The notes under the pieces are model-generated. The model searched no databases. It was not told where the DNA came from and worked only from the letters and a program-made list of their open reading frames with translations. The translations under genes were made by a program, and so were the position numbers. A stretch of 64,000 nucleotides of DNA from a bacterium 1XD8-76 (GTDB taxonomy: Bacteria > Bacillota > Clostridia > Lachnospirales > Lachnospiraceae), in the NCBI GenBank assembly GCA_003611955.1, contig RAZE01000016.1:1-64000 (forward strand), in the 5' to 3' direction. Of the stretch, positions 51,417 to 60,798 are shown piece by piece. Each line of letters opens with the position of its first letter. Position 1 is the first letter of the stretch.

Positions 51417-54400
51417 ATGTACCAGAAAGTTGATACGAATCTGAACTTTGTAGACAGGGAAAAAGAAGTTTGTCAGTTCTGGAGAGAAAACGACATTTTT
51501 CAAAAATCCATGGATATCAGAAAGGACGGTCCGACTTACACGTTTTACGACGGTCCGCCGACCGCAAACGGCAAGCCCCATATCGGCCATGTGCTGACAA
51601 GGGCGATCAAGGATATGATCCCTCGGTATCGGACTATGAAGGGATATATGGTGCCGAGAAAAGCGGGCTGGGATACCCACGGACTGCCGGTGGAACTGGA
51701 AGTGGAGAAAGAGCTGGGGCTGGACGGAAAAGAGCAGATCGAGCAGTATGGCCTTGCGCCCTTTATTGAGAAGTGCAAGGAGTCCGTATGGCAGTATAAA
51801 GGCATGTGGGAGGATTTTTCCGGCACAGTTGGCTTCTGGGCGGATATGGACGATCCCTATGTGACATATTATGATGATTTTATCGAGTCCGAGTGGTGGG
51901 CGCTTAAACAGATCTGGGATAAAAAGCTTCTGTATAAGGGCTTTAAGATCGTGCCCTACTGTCCGAGGTGCGGTACGCCTCTGTCCTCCCATGAGGTGGC
52001 TCAGGGGTACAAAGCGGTGAAGGAGCGCTCCGCGGTGGTGCGTTTTAAAACGGTAGGGGAGGAAAACACCTATTTCCTGGCGTGGACGACAACGCCCTGG
52101 ACGCTGCCCTCCAATGTGGCGCTCTGCGTGAACCCGAAGGATACCTACTGCAAGGTGAAGGCAGCCGACGGCTATATCTACTATATGGCGAAAGAACTTC
52201 TGGACAATGTGCTGGGCTCTCTGGCGGAGGAAGGAAAGCCGGCGTATGAGGTGCTGGAGACTTATGTCGGGACGGACCTGGAACATAAAGAGTACGAACC
52301 GCTCTTTGCCTGTGCGGGCGAGGCGGCAGGGAAGCAGCATAAAAAAGGGTTCTATATCACATGTGACAACTATGTCACAATGTCGGACGGTACCGGCATC
52401 GTGCATATCGCACCGGCGTTCGGTGAGGACGATGCGAACGTGGGGCGCAAGTACGATCTGCCCTTCGTACAGTTTGTGGACGGCAAAGGAAATATGACCG
52501 GCGAGACACCCTACGCCGGAAAGTTTGTCAAGGATGCGGACAAGGATATCCTGGTGGATCTGGACAGGGAGGGGAAGCTTTTCTCCGCGCCGAAGTTCGA
52601 GCATGACTATCCTTTCTGCTGGCGCTGTGATACGCCGCTGATCTACTACGCGAGGGAGTCCTGGTTTATCAGGATGACCGCCGTGCGGGATGACCTTGTG
52701 AGAAACAATAAGACCGTGAATTGGATTCCGCCTTCCATCGGGGAGGGGCGGTTTGGAAACTGGCTGGAGAATATTCAGGACTGGGGCGTTTCCAGAAACC
52801 GCTACTGGGGCACGCCGCTCAACATATGGGAGTGCGCGGGCTGCGGACACCAGGAGGCGATCGGTTCCAGGGAAGAGCTCTATAAGCTTTCCGGAAATGA
52901 GAAGGCGAAGGATGTGGAGCTGCACAGGCCCTACATCGATGAGATCACCTGCACCTGTCCGGAGTGCGGCGGCACCATGAAGCGTGTGCCGGAGGTGATC
53001 GACTGCTGGTTTGACTCCGGCGCGATGCCTTTTGCGCAGCACCACTATCCCTTTGAGAACAAGGAACTGTTTGAGGCGCAGTTCCCGGCGCAGTTTATCT
53101 CCGAGGCGGTGGACCAGACGAGAGGGTGGTTCTACTCCCTGATGGCGGAGTCCACGCTGCTGTTCAATAAATCGCCCTTTGAAAACGTGATCGTGCTGGG
53201 ACATATACAGGACGAGAACGGGCAGAAGATGAGTAAGAGCAAAGGGAATGCGATCGATCCCTTTGAGGCGCTTGAGACCTACGGCGGGGATGCGATCCGC
53301 TGGTATTTCTACATCAATTCGGCGCCCTGGCTGCCCAACCGTTTCCACGGCAAGGCGGTCCAGGAAGGGCAGAGAAAGTTCCTCGGCACGCTCTGGAATA
53401 CGTATGCATTCTTCGTGTTGTATGCGAACATCGACGGGTTTGACGCGACGAAATATACGCTGGATTATGAGAAGCTGCCGGTGATGGACAAATGGCTGTT
53501 GTCCAAATTAAATACGGCGATCGGCCAGGTGGATGAACATCTGGACAACTACAGACTTCCCGAGGCGGCGAGAGTGCTGGACAACTTCGTGGATGAGATG
53601 AGCAACTGGTACGTGCGCAGAAGCAGGGAGCGTTTCTGGGCAAAGGGCATGGAGCAGGATAAGATCAATGCCTACATGACGCTCTACACTGCTCTGGTGG
53701 AGATCTGTAAGTGCGCGGCGCCCATGGTGCCCTTTATGACGGAGGAAATATACAGGAATCTGGTGTGCACTATCGATCAGGATGCGCCGGAGAGTATTCA
53801 TCTGTGCGATTTCCCGACGGCGAACGCGGCGTATATCGATAAGGAGCTGGAAGAATACATGGAGGAAGTGCTCCGCATCGTGGTGCTCGGCAGAGCGGCG
53901 AGGAATGAGGCGAATATCAAGAACCGTCAGCCCATCGGCGAGATGATCGTAAAGGCGGAGAATGAGTTGCCTGCATTCTATCAGGATATCGTCAGGGATG
54001 AGCTGAATGTGAAGAAGGTGGTCTTTGCGGAAGATGTGTCTTCCTATACAAGCTACAGCTTCAAGCCGCAGCTTCGCACATTGGGGCCGAAGTTCGGAAA
54101 ACAGCTCGGCGGCATAAAGAGTTATCTGTCAAATATCGACGGGCTCTCCGCTATGGCGGCGGTGACATCCTTTAAGGAGGGAAAAACGCTGGACTTTGAG
54201 GTGGACGGCGTAAAGATTTCCCTGGCGGAGGAGGATGTGCTGATCGAGATATCTCAGAAAGAGGGCTTTGTGGCGCAGGCTGACAAAGCGGTGACCGTGG
54301 TGCTCGATACGAACCTGACACCGGAACTGCTGGAGGAGGGATTCTCTGCGGAGGTGATCAGCAAGATCCAGACCATGCGCAAGGACGCCGGGTTTGAAGT

Positions 54401-54584
54401 CATGGATCATATCAGTATCTCCGTGACGGGAAATGAGAAGATCGCTGAGATCGTTAAGAAGAATGCGGCGGCGATCTCCGAGAAAGTGCTGGCGGACGAG
54501 ATCCTCTACGGGGAGGCGCTCGCTGATGCGAAGGAGTGGAAGGTCAACGGGGAAACGGTGGAATTGGGAGTGAGGAAACGATAA
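51417..54584 (+). CDS. ileS: Isoleucyl-tRNA synthetase, eukaryotic-like (IleS2) form
   Basis: 1055 residues. Class I motifs: PTANGKPHIGHVLTRAIKD (HIGH about 49-52) and KMSKSKGN (about 602-609); editing domain CP1 (about 185-400) with the WTTTPWTLPSN box; zinc-type cysteines CPRCG and CAGCGH/CPECGG. Length and the HIGHVLTRAIKD, WDTHGLPVELEVEKELG and FWADMDDPYVTYYDDFIES segments place it in the eukaryotic/IleS2 branch rather than the usual bacterial IleS1. That branch is known for low mupirocin sensitivity. It charges tRNA-Ile. Confidence 0.95.
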   Translation: MYQKVDTNLNFVDREKEVCQFWRENDIFQKSMDIRKDGPTYTFYDGPPTANGKPHIGHVLTRAIKDMIPRYRTMKGYMVPRKAGWDTHGLPVELEVEKELGLDGKEQIEQYGLAPFIEKCKESVWQYKGMWEDFSGTVGFWADMDDPYVTYYDDFIESEWWALKQIWDKKLLYKGFKIVPYCPRCGTPLSSHEVAQGYKAVKERSAVVRFKTVGEENTYFLAWTTTPWTLPSNVALCVNPKDTYCKVKAADGYIYYMAKELLDNVLGSLAEEGKPAYEVLETYVGTDLEHKEYEPLFACAGEAAGKQHKKGFYITCDNYVTMSDGTGIVHIAPAFGEDDANVGRKYDLPFVQFVDGKGNMTGETPYAGKFVKDADKDILVDLDREGKLFSAPKFEHDYPFCWRCDTPLIYYARESWFIRMTAVRDDLVRNNKTVNWIPPSIGEGRFGNWLENIQDWGVSRNRYWGTPLNIWECAGCGHQEAIGSREELYKLSGNEKAKDVELHRPYIDEITCTCPECGGTMKRVPEVIDCWFDSGAMPFAQHHYPFENKELFEAQFPAQFISEAVDQTRGWFYSLMAESTLLFNKSPFENVIVLGHIQDENGQKMSKSKGNAIDPFEALETYGGDAIRWYFYINSAPWLPNRFHGKAVQEGQRKFLGTLWNTYAFFVLYANIDGFDATKYTLDYEKLPVMDKWLLSKLNTAIGQVDEHLDNYRLPEAARVLDNFVDEMSNWYVRRSRERFWAKGMEQDKINAYMTLYTALVEICKCAAPMVPFMTEEIYRNLVCTIDQDAPESIHLCDFPTANAAYIDKELEEYMEEVLRIVVLGRAARNEANIKNRQPIGEMIVKAENELPAFYQDIVRDELNVKKVVFAEDVSSYTSYSFKPQLRTLGPKFGKQLGGIKSYLSNIDGLSAMAAVTSFKEGKTLDFEVDGVKISLAEEDVLIEISQKEGFVAQADKAVTVVLDTNLTPELLEEGFSAEVISKIQTMRKDAGFEVMDHISISVTGNEKIAEIVKKNAAAISEKVLADEILYGEALADAKEWKVNGETVELGVRKR

Positions 54585-54629
54585 AAGTCCCTGGGTAATC
54601 AGGAGAAAAAGTTAAGAGAGGGAGAGATT

Positions 54630-57113
54630 ATGGTACTGAAATCACAACAGAAAAAGTTAACCTTTGATAAAGAACTGTTCAAAAGAAGCGTCCTGTACAA
54701 TGTAAAGACATTGTACAGAAAAACGATGGATGAGGCGACACCACAGCAGATCTTTCAGGCGGTTTCCTATGCGATCAAGGATGCCGTGGTGGATCACTGG
54801 ATGGAAACCCAGAAAGAATATGAAAAACAGGACCCCAAGATGGTCTATTACATGTCCATGGAATTCCTGATGGGGCGTGCGCTGGGCAATAATATTATCA
54901 ACCTGCAGGCTTATTACTCCGTGGGCGAAGCGCTGAAAGAACTTGGCGTGGATCTCAATGTGATAGAGGATCAGGAGCCGGATGCGGCGCTGGGAAACGG
55001 CGGTCTGGGACGCCTGGCGGCATGCTTTTTGGACTCGTTATCCACGCTGGGATACGAGGCTTACGGCTGCGGTATCCGGTACCATTATGGTATGTTCAAA
55101 CAGCAGATCCGCGACGGTTTTCAGATAGAAGTGCCGGACAACTGGCTGGAATATGGCAATCCCTTTGAACTGAAGAGGCCGGAGTATGCCAAGGAAGTAA
55201 AATTTGGCGGTTATGTCAACGTGTATGTGGATGAGAAGGGCAGAAGCCACTTCCGCCAGGAAGGGTATCAGTCGGTCAAGGCGGTCCCCTATGATATGCC
55301 GATCGTCGGTTACGGCAACGGTATCGTCAATACGCTGCGCATCTGGGATGCGGAGCCGGTGGAGTGCTTCCAGCTCGATTCCTTTGACAAGGGCGATTAT
55401 CAGAAGGCGGTGGAACAGCAGAACCTGGCCCGCAATATCGTGGAGGTGCTCTACCCCAACGATAACCACTATGCAGGCAAAGAGCTCCGCCTGAAACAGC
55501 AGTATTTCTTTATCTCCGCCTCCGTACAGCAGGCGGTGGCAAAGTATATGAAGCGGCATGATGATATCAGAAAGTTCCATGAAAAGGTGACGTTCCAGCT
55601 CAACGATACGCACCCCACCGTGGCAATCGCGGAGCTGATGCGGCTGTTGATGGATGAGCATTTCCTGTCCTGGGATGAGGCGTGGGAAGTGACCACGAAG
55701 ACCTGTGCTTATACAAACCATACGATCATGTCCGAGGCTCTTGAAAAATGGCCGATTGAGCTGTTTTCCAGGCTTCTGCCCCGTATCTACCAGATCATCG
55801 AGGAGATCAACAGAAGATTCGTCATGCGGATCGAGCAGATGTACCCCGGTAATCATGAAAAAGTGCGCAAAATGGCGATCCTGTATGACGGACAGGTGAA
55901 GATGGCGCATCTGGCGATCGCGGCAGGTTACTCCGTCAACGGCGTGGCAAGGCTGCACACAGAGATCCTGAAAAATCAGGAACTCAAAGATTTCTATGAG
56001 ATGATGCCGGAGAAGTTCAATAATAAGACAAACGGAATCACCCAGAGAAGATTTTTGCTTCACGGAAATCCGCTTCTCGCCAACTGGGTGACAAACCATG
56101 TGGGCGCGGAATGGATCACGGACCTGCCGAAGATCGCGGGGCTTAAGATCTATGCGGAGGATAAGAAATCTCAGCAGGAGTTTATGAACATCAAGTACCA
56201 GAACAAAGTGCGCCTGGCAAACTATATTCTGGAACACAATGGTATTGAAGTAGATCCCCGCTCCATTTTCGACGTACAGGTAAAGAGACTCCATGAGTAC
56301 AAGAGGCAGCTTTTGAATATCCTGCATGTGATGTACTTATATAATGAACTGAAAGACCATCCGGATATGGACTTCTATCCGAGAACTTTCATCTTTGGCG
56401 CGAAGGCGGCGGCCGGTTATAAGAATGCGAAACTGACGATCAAGCTGATCAATGCAGTGGGCGATGTGGTCAACAACGATCCGACCATCGGCGGCAAGAT
56501 CAAAGTCGTATTTATCGAGGACTACCGGGTTTCCAACGCGGAGATGATCTTCGCGGCGGCGGATGTCTCCGAACAGATATCCACGGCAAGTAAGGAGGCC
56601 TCCGGTACGGGCAATATGAAGTTTATGTTGAACGGTGCTCTGACGATCGGTACGATGGACGGCGCCAATGTGGAGATCGTGGAGGAAGTAGGCGAGGAGA
56701 ACGCGTTTATTTTCGGCCTCAGTTCCGAGGAAGTGATCCGCTTTGAGAACTACGGCGGGTATGATCCGATGGAGATCTTCAACAACGATCAGGATGTCAG
56801 GAGAGTGTTGATGCAGCTGATCAACGGAACCTATTCCCCGAATGACACGGAACTGTTCCGTAGCCTGTATAATTCTTTGCTGAACACACAGTCTACGAGC
56901 AAGGCGGACAGGTACTTTATTCTGAAAGACTTCAAGGCTTACGCGGAAGCGCAGAGAAGAGTGGAAGCGGCTTACCGCGATGAGCAGGGATGGGCGAAGA
57001 AGGCCATCCTGAATGTGGCATGTTCCGGCAAATTTACATCGGATCGGACGATCCAGCAGTATGTGGACGAGATATGGCATCTGGATAAAGTGGTGCTGCC
57101 GGTTAAAAAATAA
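54630..57113 (+). CDS. glgP: Glycogen/starch phosphorylase
   Basis: 827 residues, full length. The PLP-binding Lys is in KEASGTGNMKFMLNGAL (about 655-671); EDQEPDAALGNGGLGRLAAC (about 112-131) and HDDIRKFHEKVTFQLNDTHP are conserved active-site segments; VKRLHEYKRQLLN is typical of the C domain. It releases glucose 1-phosphate from alpha-1,4-glucans with phosphate, the catabolic partner of glgCD in this window. GAGGGAGAG ribosome site. Confidence 0.97.
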   Translation: MVLKSQQKKLTFDKELFKRSVLYNVKTLYRKTMDEATPQQIFQAVSYAIKDAVVDHWMETQKEYEKQDPKMVYYMSMEFLMGRALGNNIINLQAYYSVGEALKELGVDLNVIEDQEPDAALGNGGLGRLAACFLDSLSTLGYEAYGCGIRYHYGMFKQQIRDGFQIEVPDNWLEYGNPFELKRPEYAKEVKFGGYVNVYVDEKGRSHFRQEGYQSVKAVPYDMPIVGYGNGIVNTLRIWDAEPVECFQLDSFDKGDYQKAVEQQNLARNIVEVLYPNDNHYAGKELRLKQQYFFISASVQQAVAKYMKRHDDIRKFHEKVTFQLNDTHPTVAIAELMRLLMDEHFLSWDEAWEVTTKTCAYTNHTIMSEALEKWPIELFSRLLPRIYQIIEEINRRFVMRIEQMYPGNHEKVRKMAILYDGQVKMAHLAIAAGYSVNGVARLHTEILKNQELKDFYEMMPEKFNNKTNGITQRRFLLHGNPLLANWVTNHVGAEWITDLPKIAGLKIYAEDKKSQQEFMNIKYQNKVRLANYILEHNGIEVDPRSIFDVQVKRLHEYKRQLLNILHVMYLYNELKDHPDMDFYPRTFIFGAKAAAGYKNAKLTIKLINAVGDVVNNDPTIGGKIKVVFIEDYRVSNAEMIFAAADVSEQISTASKEASGTGNMKFMLNGALTIGTMDGANVEIVEEVGEENAFIFGLSSEEVIRFENYGGYDPMEIFNNDQDVRRVLMQLINGTYSPNDTELFRSLYNSLLNTQSTSKADRYFILKDFKAYAEAQRRVEAAYRDEQGWAKKAILNVACSGKFTSDRTIQQYVDEIWHLDKVVLPVKK

Positions 57114-57137
57114 ATTGGAGTGATCAAGGCGTCTGCC

Positions 57138-57284
57138 CGGTCATATATATATCCCTTCGAACCACGCTCGCGCTCCGGGGAAAACGCAACGGATGCTAAG
57201 CTCATGCGAAATTTTCTACGAAAATTTCGCATGAGCCAAGCACCGGCGTTTTCCAGGGGTATTTCAGGGATATATATGTGACCG
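57138..57284. repeat. 147-bp nested palindrome between glgP and the hydratase gene
   Basis: Outer arms CGGTCATATATATATCCCT (57138-57156) and AGGGATATATATGTGACCG (57266-57284) pair with one mismatch; middle parts GGGGAAAACGC/CGTTTTCC and ATGCT/AGCA also match; the core is a perfect 17-bp arm GCTCATGCGAAATTTTC (57200-57216) with its complement (57220-57236) and a 3-base loop. The whole unit resembles a MITE or other palindromic intergenic repeat with terminal inverted repeats. It may also end glgP transcription. Confidence 0.7.
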
Positions 57285-57330
57285 TGCGGCGTTATTTGAC
57301 ACAAAAAATAGTGATAAAAAAGGAGAGAGT

Positions 57331-59625
57331 ATGGTTGAATTATATAACGGCGGCGCATGGCTGGTGAATGGGGAGGAATTGATCCCGGACACCCATGAGG
57401 CATATGCGGAAGTAAAACAGAAGACAGGGCTTGAGATCGGTAAAGAGGAAGCGGCGAAGGAGACGATGGCCTACGGGATTCTGAAGGCGCACAACACGTC
57501 GGATTCCATGAACAGGCTGAAGATCCGGTTTGACAAGCTGACCAGCCATGATATCACCTTTGTAGGGATCATTCAGACGGCGCGGGCGTCAGGGCTTGAG
57601 AAGTTTCCGATGCCCTATGTGCTGACAAACTGTCACAATTCGCTCTGCGCGGTGGGCGGCACGATCAACGAAGACGACCATATGTTTGGCCTGACCTGCG
57701 CAAAACGGTACGGCGGTGTCTATGTGCCCCCGCACCAGGCGGTCATCCATCAGTATGCGAGGGAGATGCTTGCGGGGGTCGGGAAGATGATCCTGGGATC
57801 GGATTCCCATACCCGCTATGGAGCGCTGGGCACGATGGCGATGGGCGAGGGCGGTCCGGAACTTGTGAAACAGCTTTTGAACCAGACCTATGACATCAAC
57901 AGACCGGAAGTGGTGGCGGTGTATCTGACCGGCGAACCCGTAAAGGGGGTAGGGCCTCAGGACGTGGCGCTGGCGATCATCGGCGCTGTGTTCGGCAACG
58001 GTTATGTGAAGAATAAAGTGATGGAATTCGTGGGACCGGGGGTAAAATCCCTGAGTGCGGATTTCCGCATCGGTATCGATGTGATGACGACGGAGACCAC
58101 CTGCCTGTCGTCCATCTGGGAGACCGATGAGCAGATCAGAGAGTGGTATGATATTCACGGCAGAAGCGAAGAGTACGCCGAGTTAAGACCAGGGCGGGCG
58201 GTCTACTATGACGGTGCGATCACGGTGGATCTGAGTAAGGTGAGACCGATGATCGCCATGCCGTTCCACCCCAGCAATACCTACACGATAGAAGAATTGA
58301 ACGCGAATCTGACAGACATCCTCGCGGATGTGGAGAAGCGGGCGCAGGTGAGCCTGGACGGCGCCGTGGACTTTACTCTGAGAGACAAGGTGAAGAACGG
58401 AAAGCTGATGGTGGATCAGGGGATCATCGCGGGCTGTGCGGGCGGCGGATTTGAAAATATCTGTGCGGCGGCGGACATCTTAAAGGGCAGCTATATCGGT
58501 GCGGAGGGCTTTACGCTCAGCGTATACCCTGCGTCCATGCCTGTCTACATGGAATTGATCCGGAACGGGAAAGCGGCGGATATTCTGGAGACAGGCGCAG
58601 TCATGAAGACGGCGTTCTGCGGTCCCTGCTTTGGAGCGGGCGATACGCCGGCGAACAACGCTTTCAGCATTCGGCATTCCACGAGAAACTTCCCGAACAG
58701 GGAGGGTTCCAAGCTGCAAAATGGCCAGATCGCGTCCGTGGCGCTGATGGATGCTCGTTCCATCGCGGCGACGGCTGCCAACAAGGGTGTTCTGACGGCG
58801 GCGACGGATTTCGATGGAGAGATCGGAAAGTATGCGTATCATTTTGACAGCAATATCTACGCCAACAGAGTATTTGACTCAGAGGGCGCGGCGGACGAGT
58901 CCGTGGAGATCCAGTTTGGACCGAATATCAAGGACTGGCCGAAGATGGGCGCGCTGCCGGAGAATCTGGTGTTGCGTGTAGTGGCTGAGATCCACGACCC
59001 CGTGACGACGACGGACGAGCTGATCCCTTCAGGAGAGACTTCCTCCTACCGTTCCAATCCGCTGGGTCTTGCGGAGTTCACCCTGTCCCGGAAGGACCCG
59101 GAGTACGTGGGGCGCGCGAAGGACATTCAGAGGGCGGAGAAAGCGAGAATGGCCGGAGAACACCCCTGCCAGGTGCACCCGGATGTAAAACCGGTGATGA
59201 ATGTGGTCAAGAAGGTTTTCTCGGGGGCGAGCCATGAGAATACCGGTTTCGGTTCGACCATTTTTGCGGTGAAACCGGGGGACGGTTCCGCGAGAGAGCA
59301 GGCGGCGTCCTGCCAGAAAGTGCTGGGCGGCTGGGCGAATATCGCGTGCGAGTATGCCACAAAGCGTTACCGCTCCAATCTGATCAACTGGGGTATGTTG
59401 CCCTTCCTGGTCGAAGAGGGCGAACTTCCTTTCCGGAATCTGGACTATATCTTTATACCGGATATCAAAAGAGCGGTGGAAGACAAAGCGGACGTGATAA
59501 AGGCCTACAGAGTGGATACGGAGGCAGGGAATATGCAGGAGTTTGACCTCACTCTGGGCGAACTGACCGAGGAGGAGAGACAGATTATTTTGAAAGGCTG
59601 CCTGATTAATTACAACAGAGTATAA
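57331..59625 (+). CDS. Aconitase-family hydratase
   Basis: 764 residues. The three Fe-S ligands of aconitase are present: IIAGCAGGG (about residue 370) and FCGPCFGAG (C about 430 and 433); also [14 protein letters not shown] (about 152-165) and, in the swivel domain, [13 protein letters not shown] with active-site Ser/Arg. The closest type I can name is the divergent 'hydratase' branch of aconitases in Lachnospiraceae, so citrate-isocitrate isomerisation is likely but another 2-hydroxyacid is possible. No citrate synthase or isocitrate dehydrogenase neighbours. GGAGAG site before ATG; flanked by two long inverted repeats. Confidence 0.85.
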   Translation: MVELYNGGAWLVNGEELIPDTHEAYAEVKQKTGLEIGKEEAAKETMAYGILKAHNTSDSMNRLKIRFDKLTSHDITFVGIIQTARASGLEKFPMPYVLTNCHNSLCAVGGTINEDDHMFGLTCAKRYGGVYVPPHQAVIHQYAREMLAGVGKMILGSDSHTRYGALGTMAMGEGGPELVKQLLNQTYDINRPEVVAVYLTGEPVKGVGPQDVALAIIGAVFGNGYVKNKVMEFVGPGVKSLSADFRIGIDVMTTETTCLSSIWETDEQIREWYDIHGRSEEYAELRPGRAVYYDGAITVDLSKVRPMIAMPFHPSNTYTIEELNANLTDILADVEKRAQVSLDGAVDFTLRDKVKNGKLMVDQGIIAGCAGGGFENICAAADILKGSYIGAEGFTLSVYPASMPVYMELIRNGKAADILETGAVMKTAFCGPCFGAGDTPANNAFSIRHSTRNFPNREGSKLQNGQIASVALMDARSIAATAANKGVLTAATDFDGEIGKYAYHFDSNIYANRVFDSEGAADESVEIQFGPNIKDWPKMGALPENLVLRVVAEIHDPVTTTDELIPSGETSSYRSNPLGLAEFTLSRKDPEYVGRAKDIQRAEKARMAGEHPCQVHPDVKPVMNVVKKVFSGASHENTGFGSTIFAVKPGDGSAREQAASCQKVLGGWANIACEYATKRYRSNLINWGMLPFLVEEGELPFRNLDYIFIPDIKRAVEDKADVIKAYRVDTEAGNMQEFDLTLGELTEEERQIILKGCLINYNRV

Positions 59626-59653
59626 TTTTTTGGGAGAATCTTCCGATATATTT

Positions 59654-59740
59654 AGTACAGGATGAGAAAAGCACCATGGAAGGTACACATAGCGGGAATG
59701 TGAATGTGCACCTTTCATGGCGCTTTTCTCGTCCTGTACT
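59654..59740. repeat. Long inverted repeat after the hydratase gene
   Basis: 37-base arms (59654-59690 and 59704-59740) starting AGTACAGGATGAGAAAAGC and ending GCTTTTCTCGTCCTGTACT; 33 of 37 positions are complementary and the four others are transitions, two of which give G-U pairs on either strand. The loop is 13 bases. A short T-rich tail (TATTTTAT) follows, so it may also serve as terminator of the hydratase gene. Confidence 0.7.
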
Positions 59741-59769
59741 ATTTTATGAGGAAGGGGATGAAGCAGGGG

Positions 59770-60699
59770 ATGAAAATTCAGAACAGTAACTTTTACATGG
59801 CATCACATGCAAAAAGAAGGGAAACCGTAAAAATCAAACAGAGTATGACACGTACCACGGGCAGCTTTCGCTCCATGATGTTAAAAAGCAACGGAGTGAA
59901 CGAGGAGGAGCAGAATGTGTCAGGAACCATGAGACAGCGCAGCCTTACCTGGCTGTTGGATCTGCTTTTCGGGGAACACGCGAGAAGAATGACGTCCTTC
60001 GGGGACAGCGTTATGTCCACGTCATGGGAGATGGAAAATCTGCACTATGAGACGGAAACTTATTTTATGCAGGAGCAGAGCGTTTCGTTCCAGACACAGG
60101 GACGGGTGGTGACGGCGGACGGCAGAACCATTGACTTCAATATGAATGTACATATGAGCAGCCGGTTTGAAGCATATTATAAGGAGAGTTATGATCTGCA
60201 GCAGGCGGTAAATCTCTGCGATCCGTTGGTGATCAATCTGGATTCCTCGCCGGCGACCGTCTCGGATCAGACGTTCTATTTTGATCTGGACGGCGACGGG
60301 ATAGAGGAAAATATCCACAGGCTGAACAGCGGCAGCGGCTATCTGGCGCTCGACAAGAACAATGACGGCAAAATAAACGATGGCAGCGAACTGTTCGGAA
60401 CGGCTTCGGGGGACGGCTTTGCGGATCTGGCAAAATACGATGAGGACGGAAACGGATGGATCGACGAAAATGATTCGATCTGGAAGCACTTGAAAATATG
60501 GGTACAGACCGAAAACGGCCCTCAGCTCTACACGCTGTCGGAGAAAGGCGTCGGAGCGATCTGTTTAAACAGAATGCCGACTTATTACGCGCAGTACGGC
60601 AGGACCGGTGAGGTAAATGCGGTGGTGAGAAGTACGGGAATGTTCCTCTACGAGGATGGCAGATCGGGCAGCGTGCAGCACCTGGACCTGGCAACATAA
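59770..60699 (+). CDS. EF-hand-like calcium-binding protein of unknown function
   Basis: 309 residues if started at MKIQNSNFYMAS (59770); ATG 59758 is an alternative. No signal peptide or membrane helix. Residues 1-160 are helical and of unknown fold. From about 185 come three Asp-rich loops: DLDGDGIEE, DKNNDGKINDGSE and DEDGNGWIDENDS, as in EF-hands or thrombospondin type 3 repeats, so it should bind calcium. I recall similar proteins starting MKI..SN as common and unstudied in Lachnospiraceae. It stands alone. Confidence 0.65.
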   Translation: MKIQNSNFYMASHAKRRETVKIKQSMTRTTGSFRSMMLKSNGVNEEEQNVSGTMRQRSLTWLLDLLFGEHARRMTSFGDSVMSTSWEMENLHYETETYFMQEQSVSFQTQGRVVTADGRTIDFNMNVHMSSRFEAYYKESYDLQQAVNLCDPLVINLDSSPATVSDQTFYFDLDGDGIEENIHRLNSGSGYLALDKNNDGKINDGSELFGTASGDGFADLAKYDEDGNGWIDENDSIWKHLKIWVQTENGPQLYTLSEKGVGAICLNRMPTYYAQYGRTGEVNAVVRSTGMFLYEDGRSGSVQHLDLAT

Positions 60700-60720
60700 A
60701 ATAATTTTTCCTCCAAATTT

Positions 60721-60749
60721 GCATAAAACAGACAACTCTGGAAAAACTA
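60721..60749 (+). promoter_or_regulatory. Sigma-F-like promoter of the SpoIIQ-like gene
   Basis: GCATA (60721-60725), 14-base spacer, GGAAAAACTA (60740-60749). This fits the B. subtilis sigma-F consensus GYATA ... GGNNANANTR at every fixed position, with spacing one base under the usual. It lies 50 bases before the start codon. Confidence 0.55.
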
Positions 60750-60798
60750 AGGGCATAGAATCAAATTTAGTTTATTATGTGGTTTGGAGGAAAATAGA

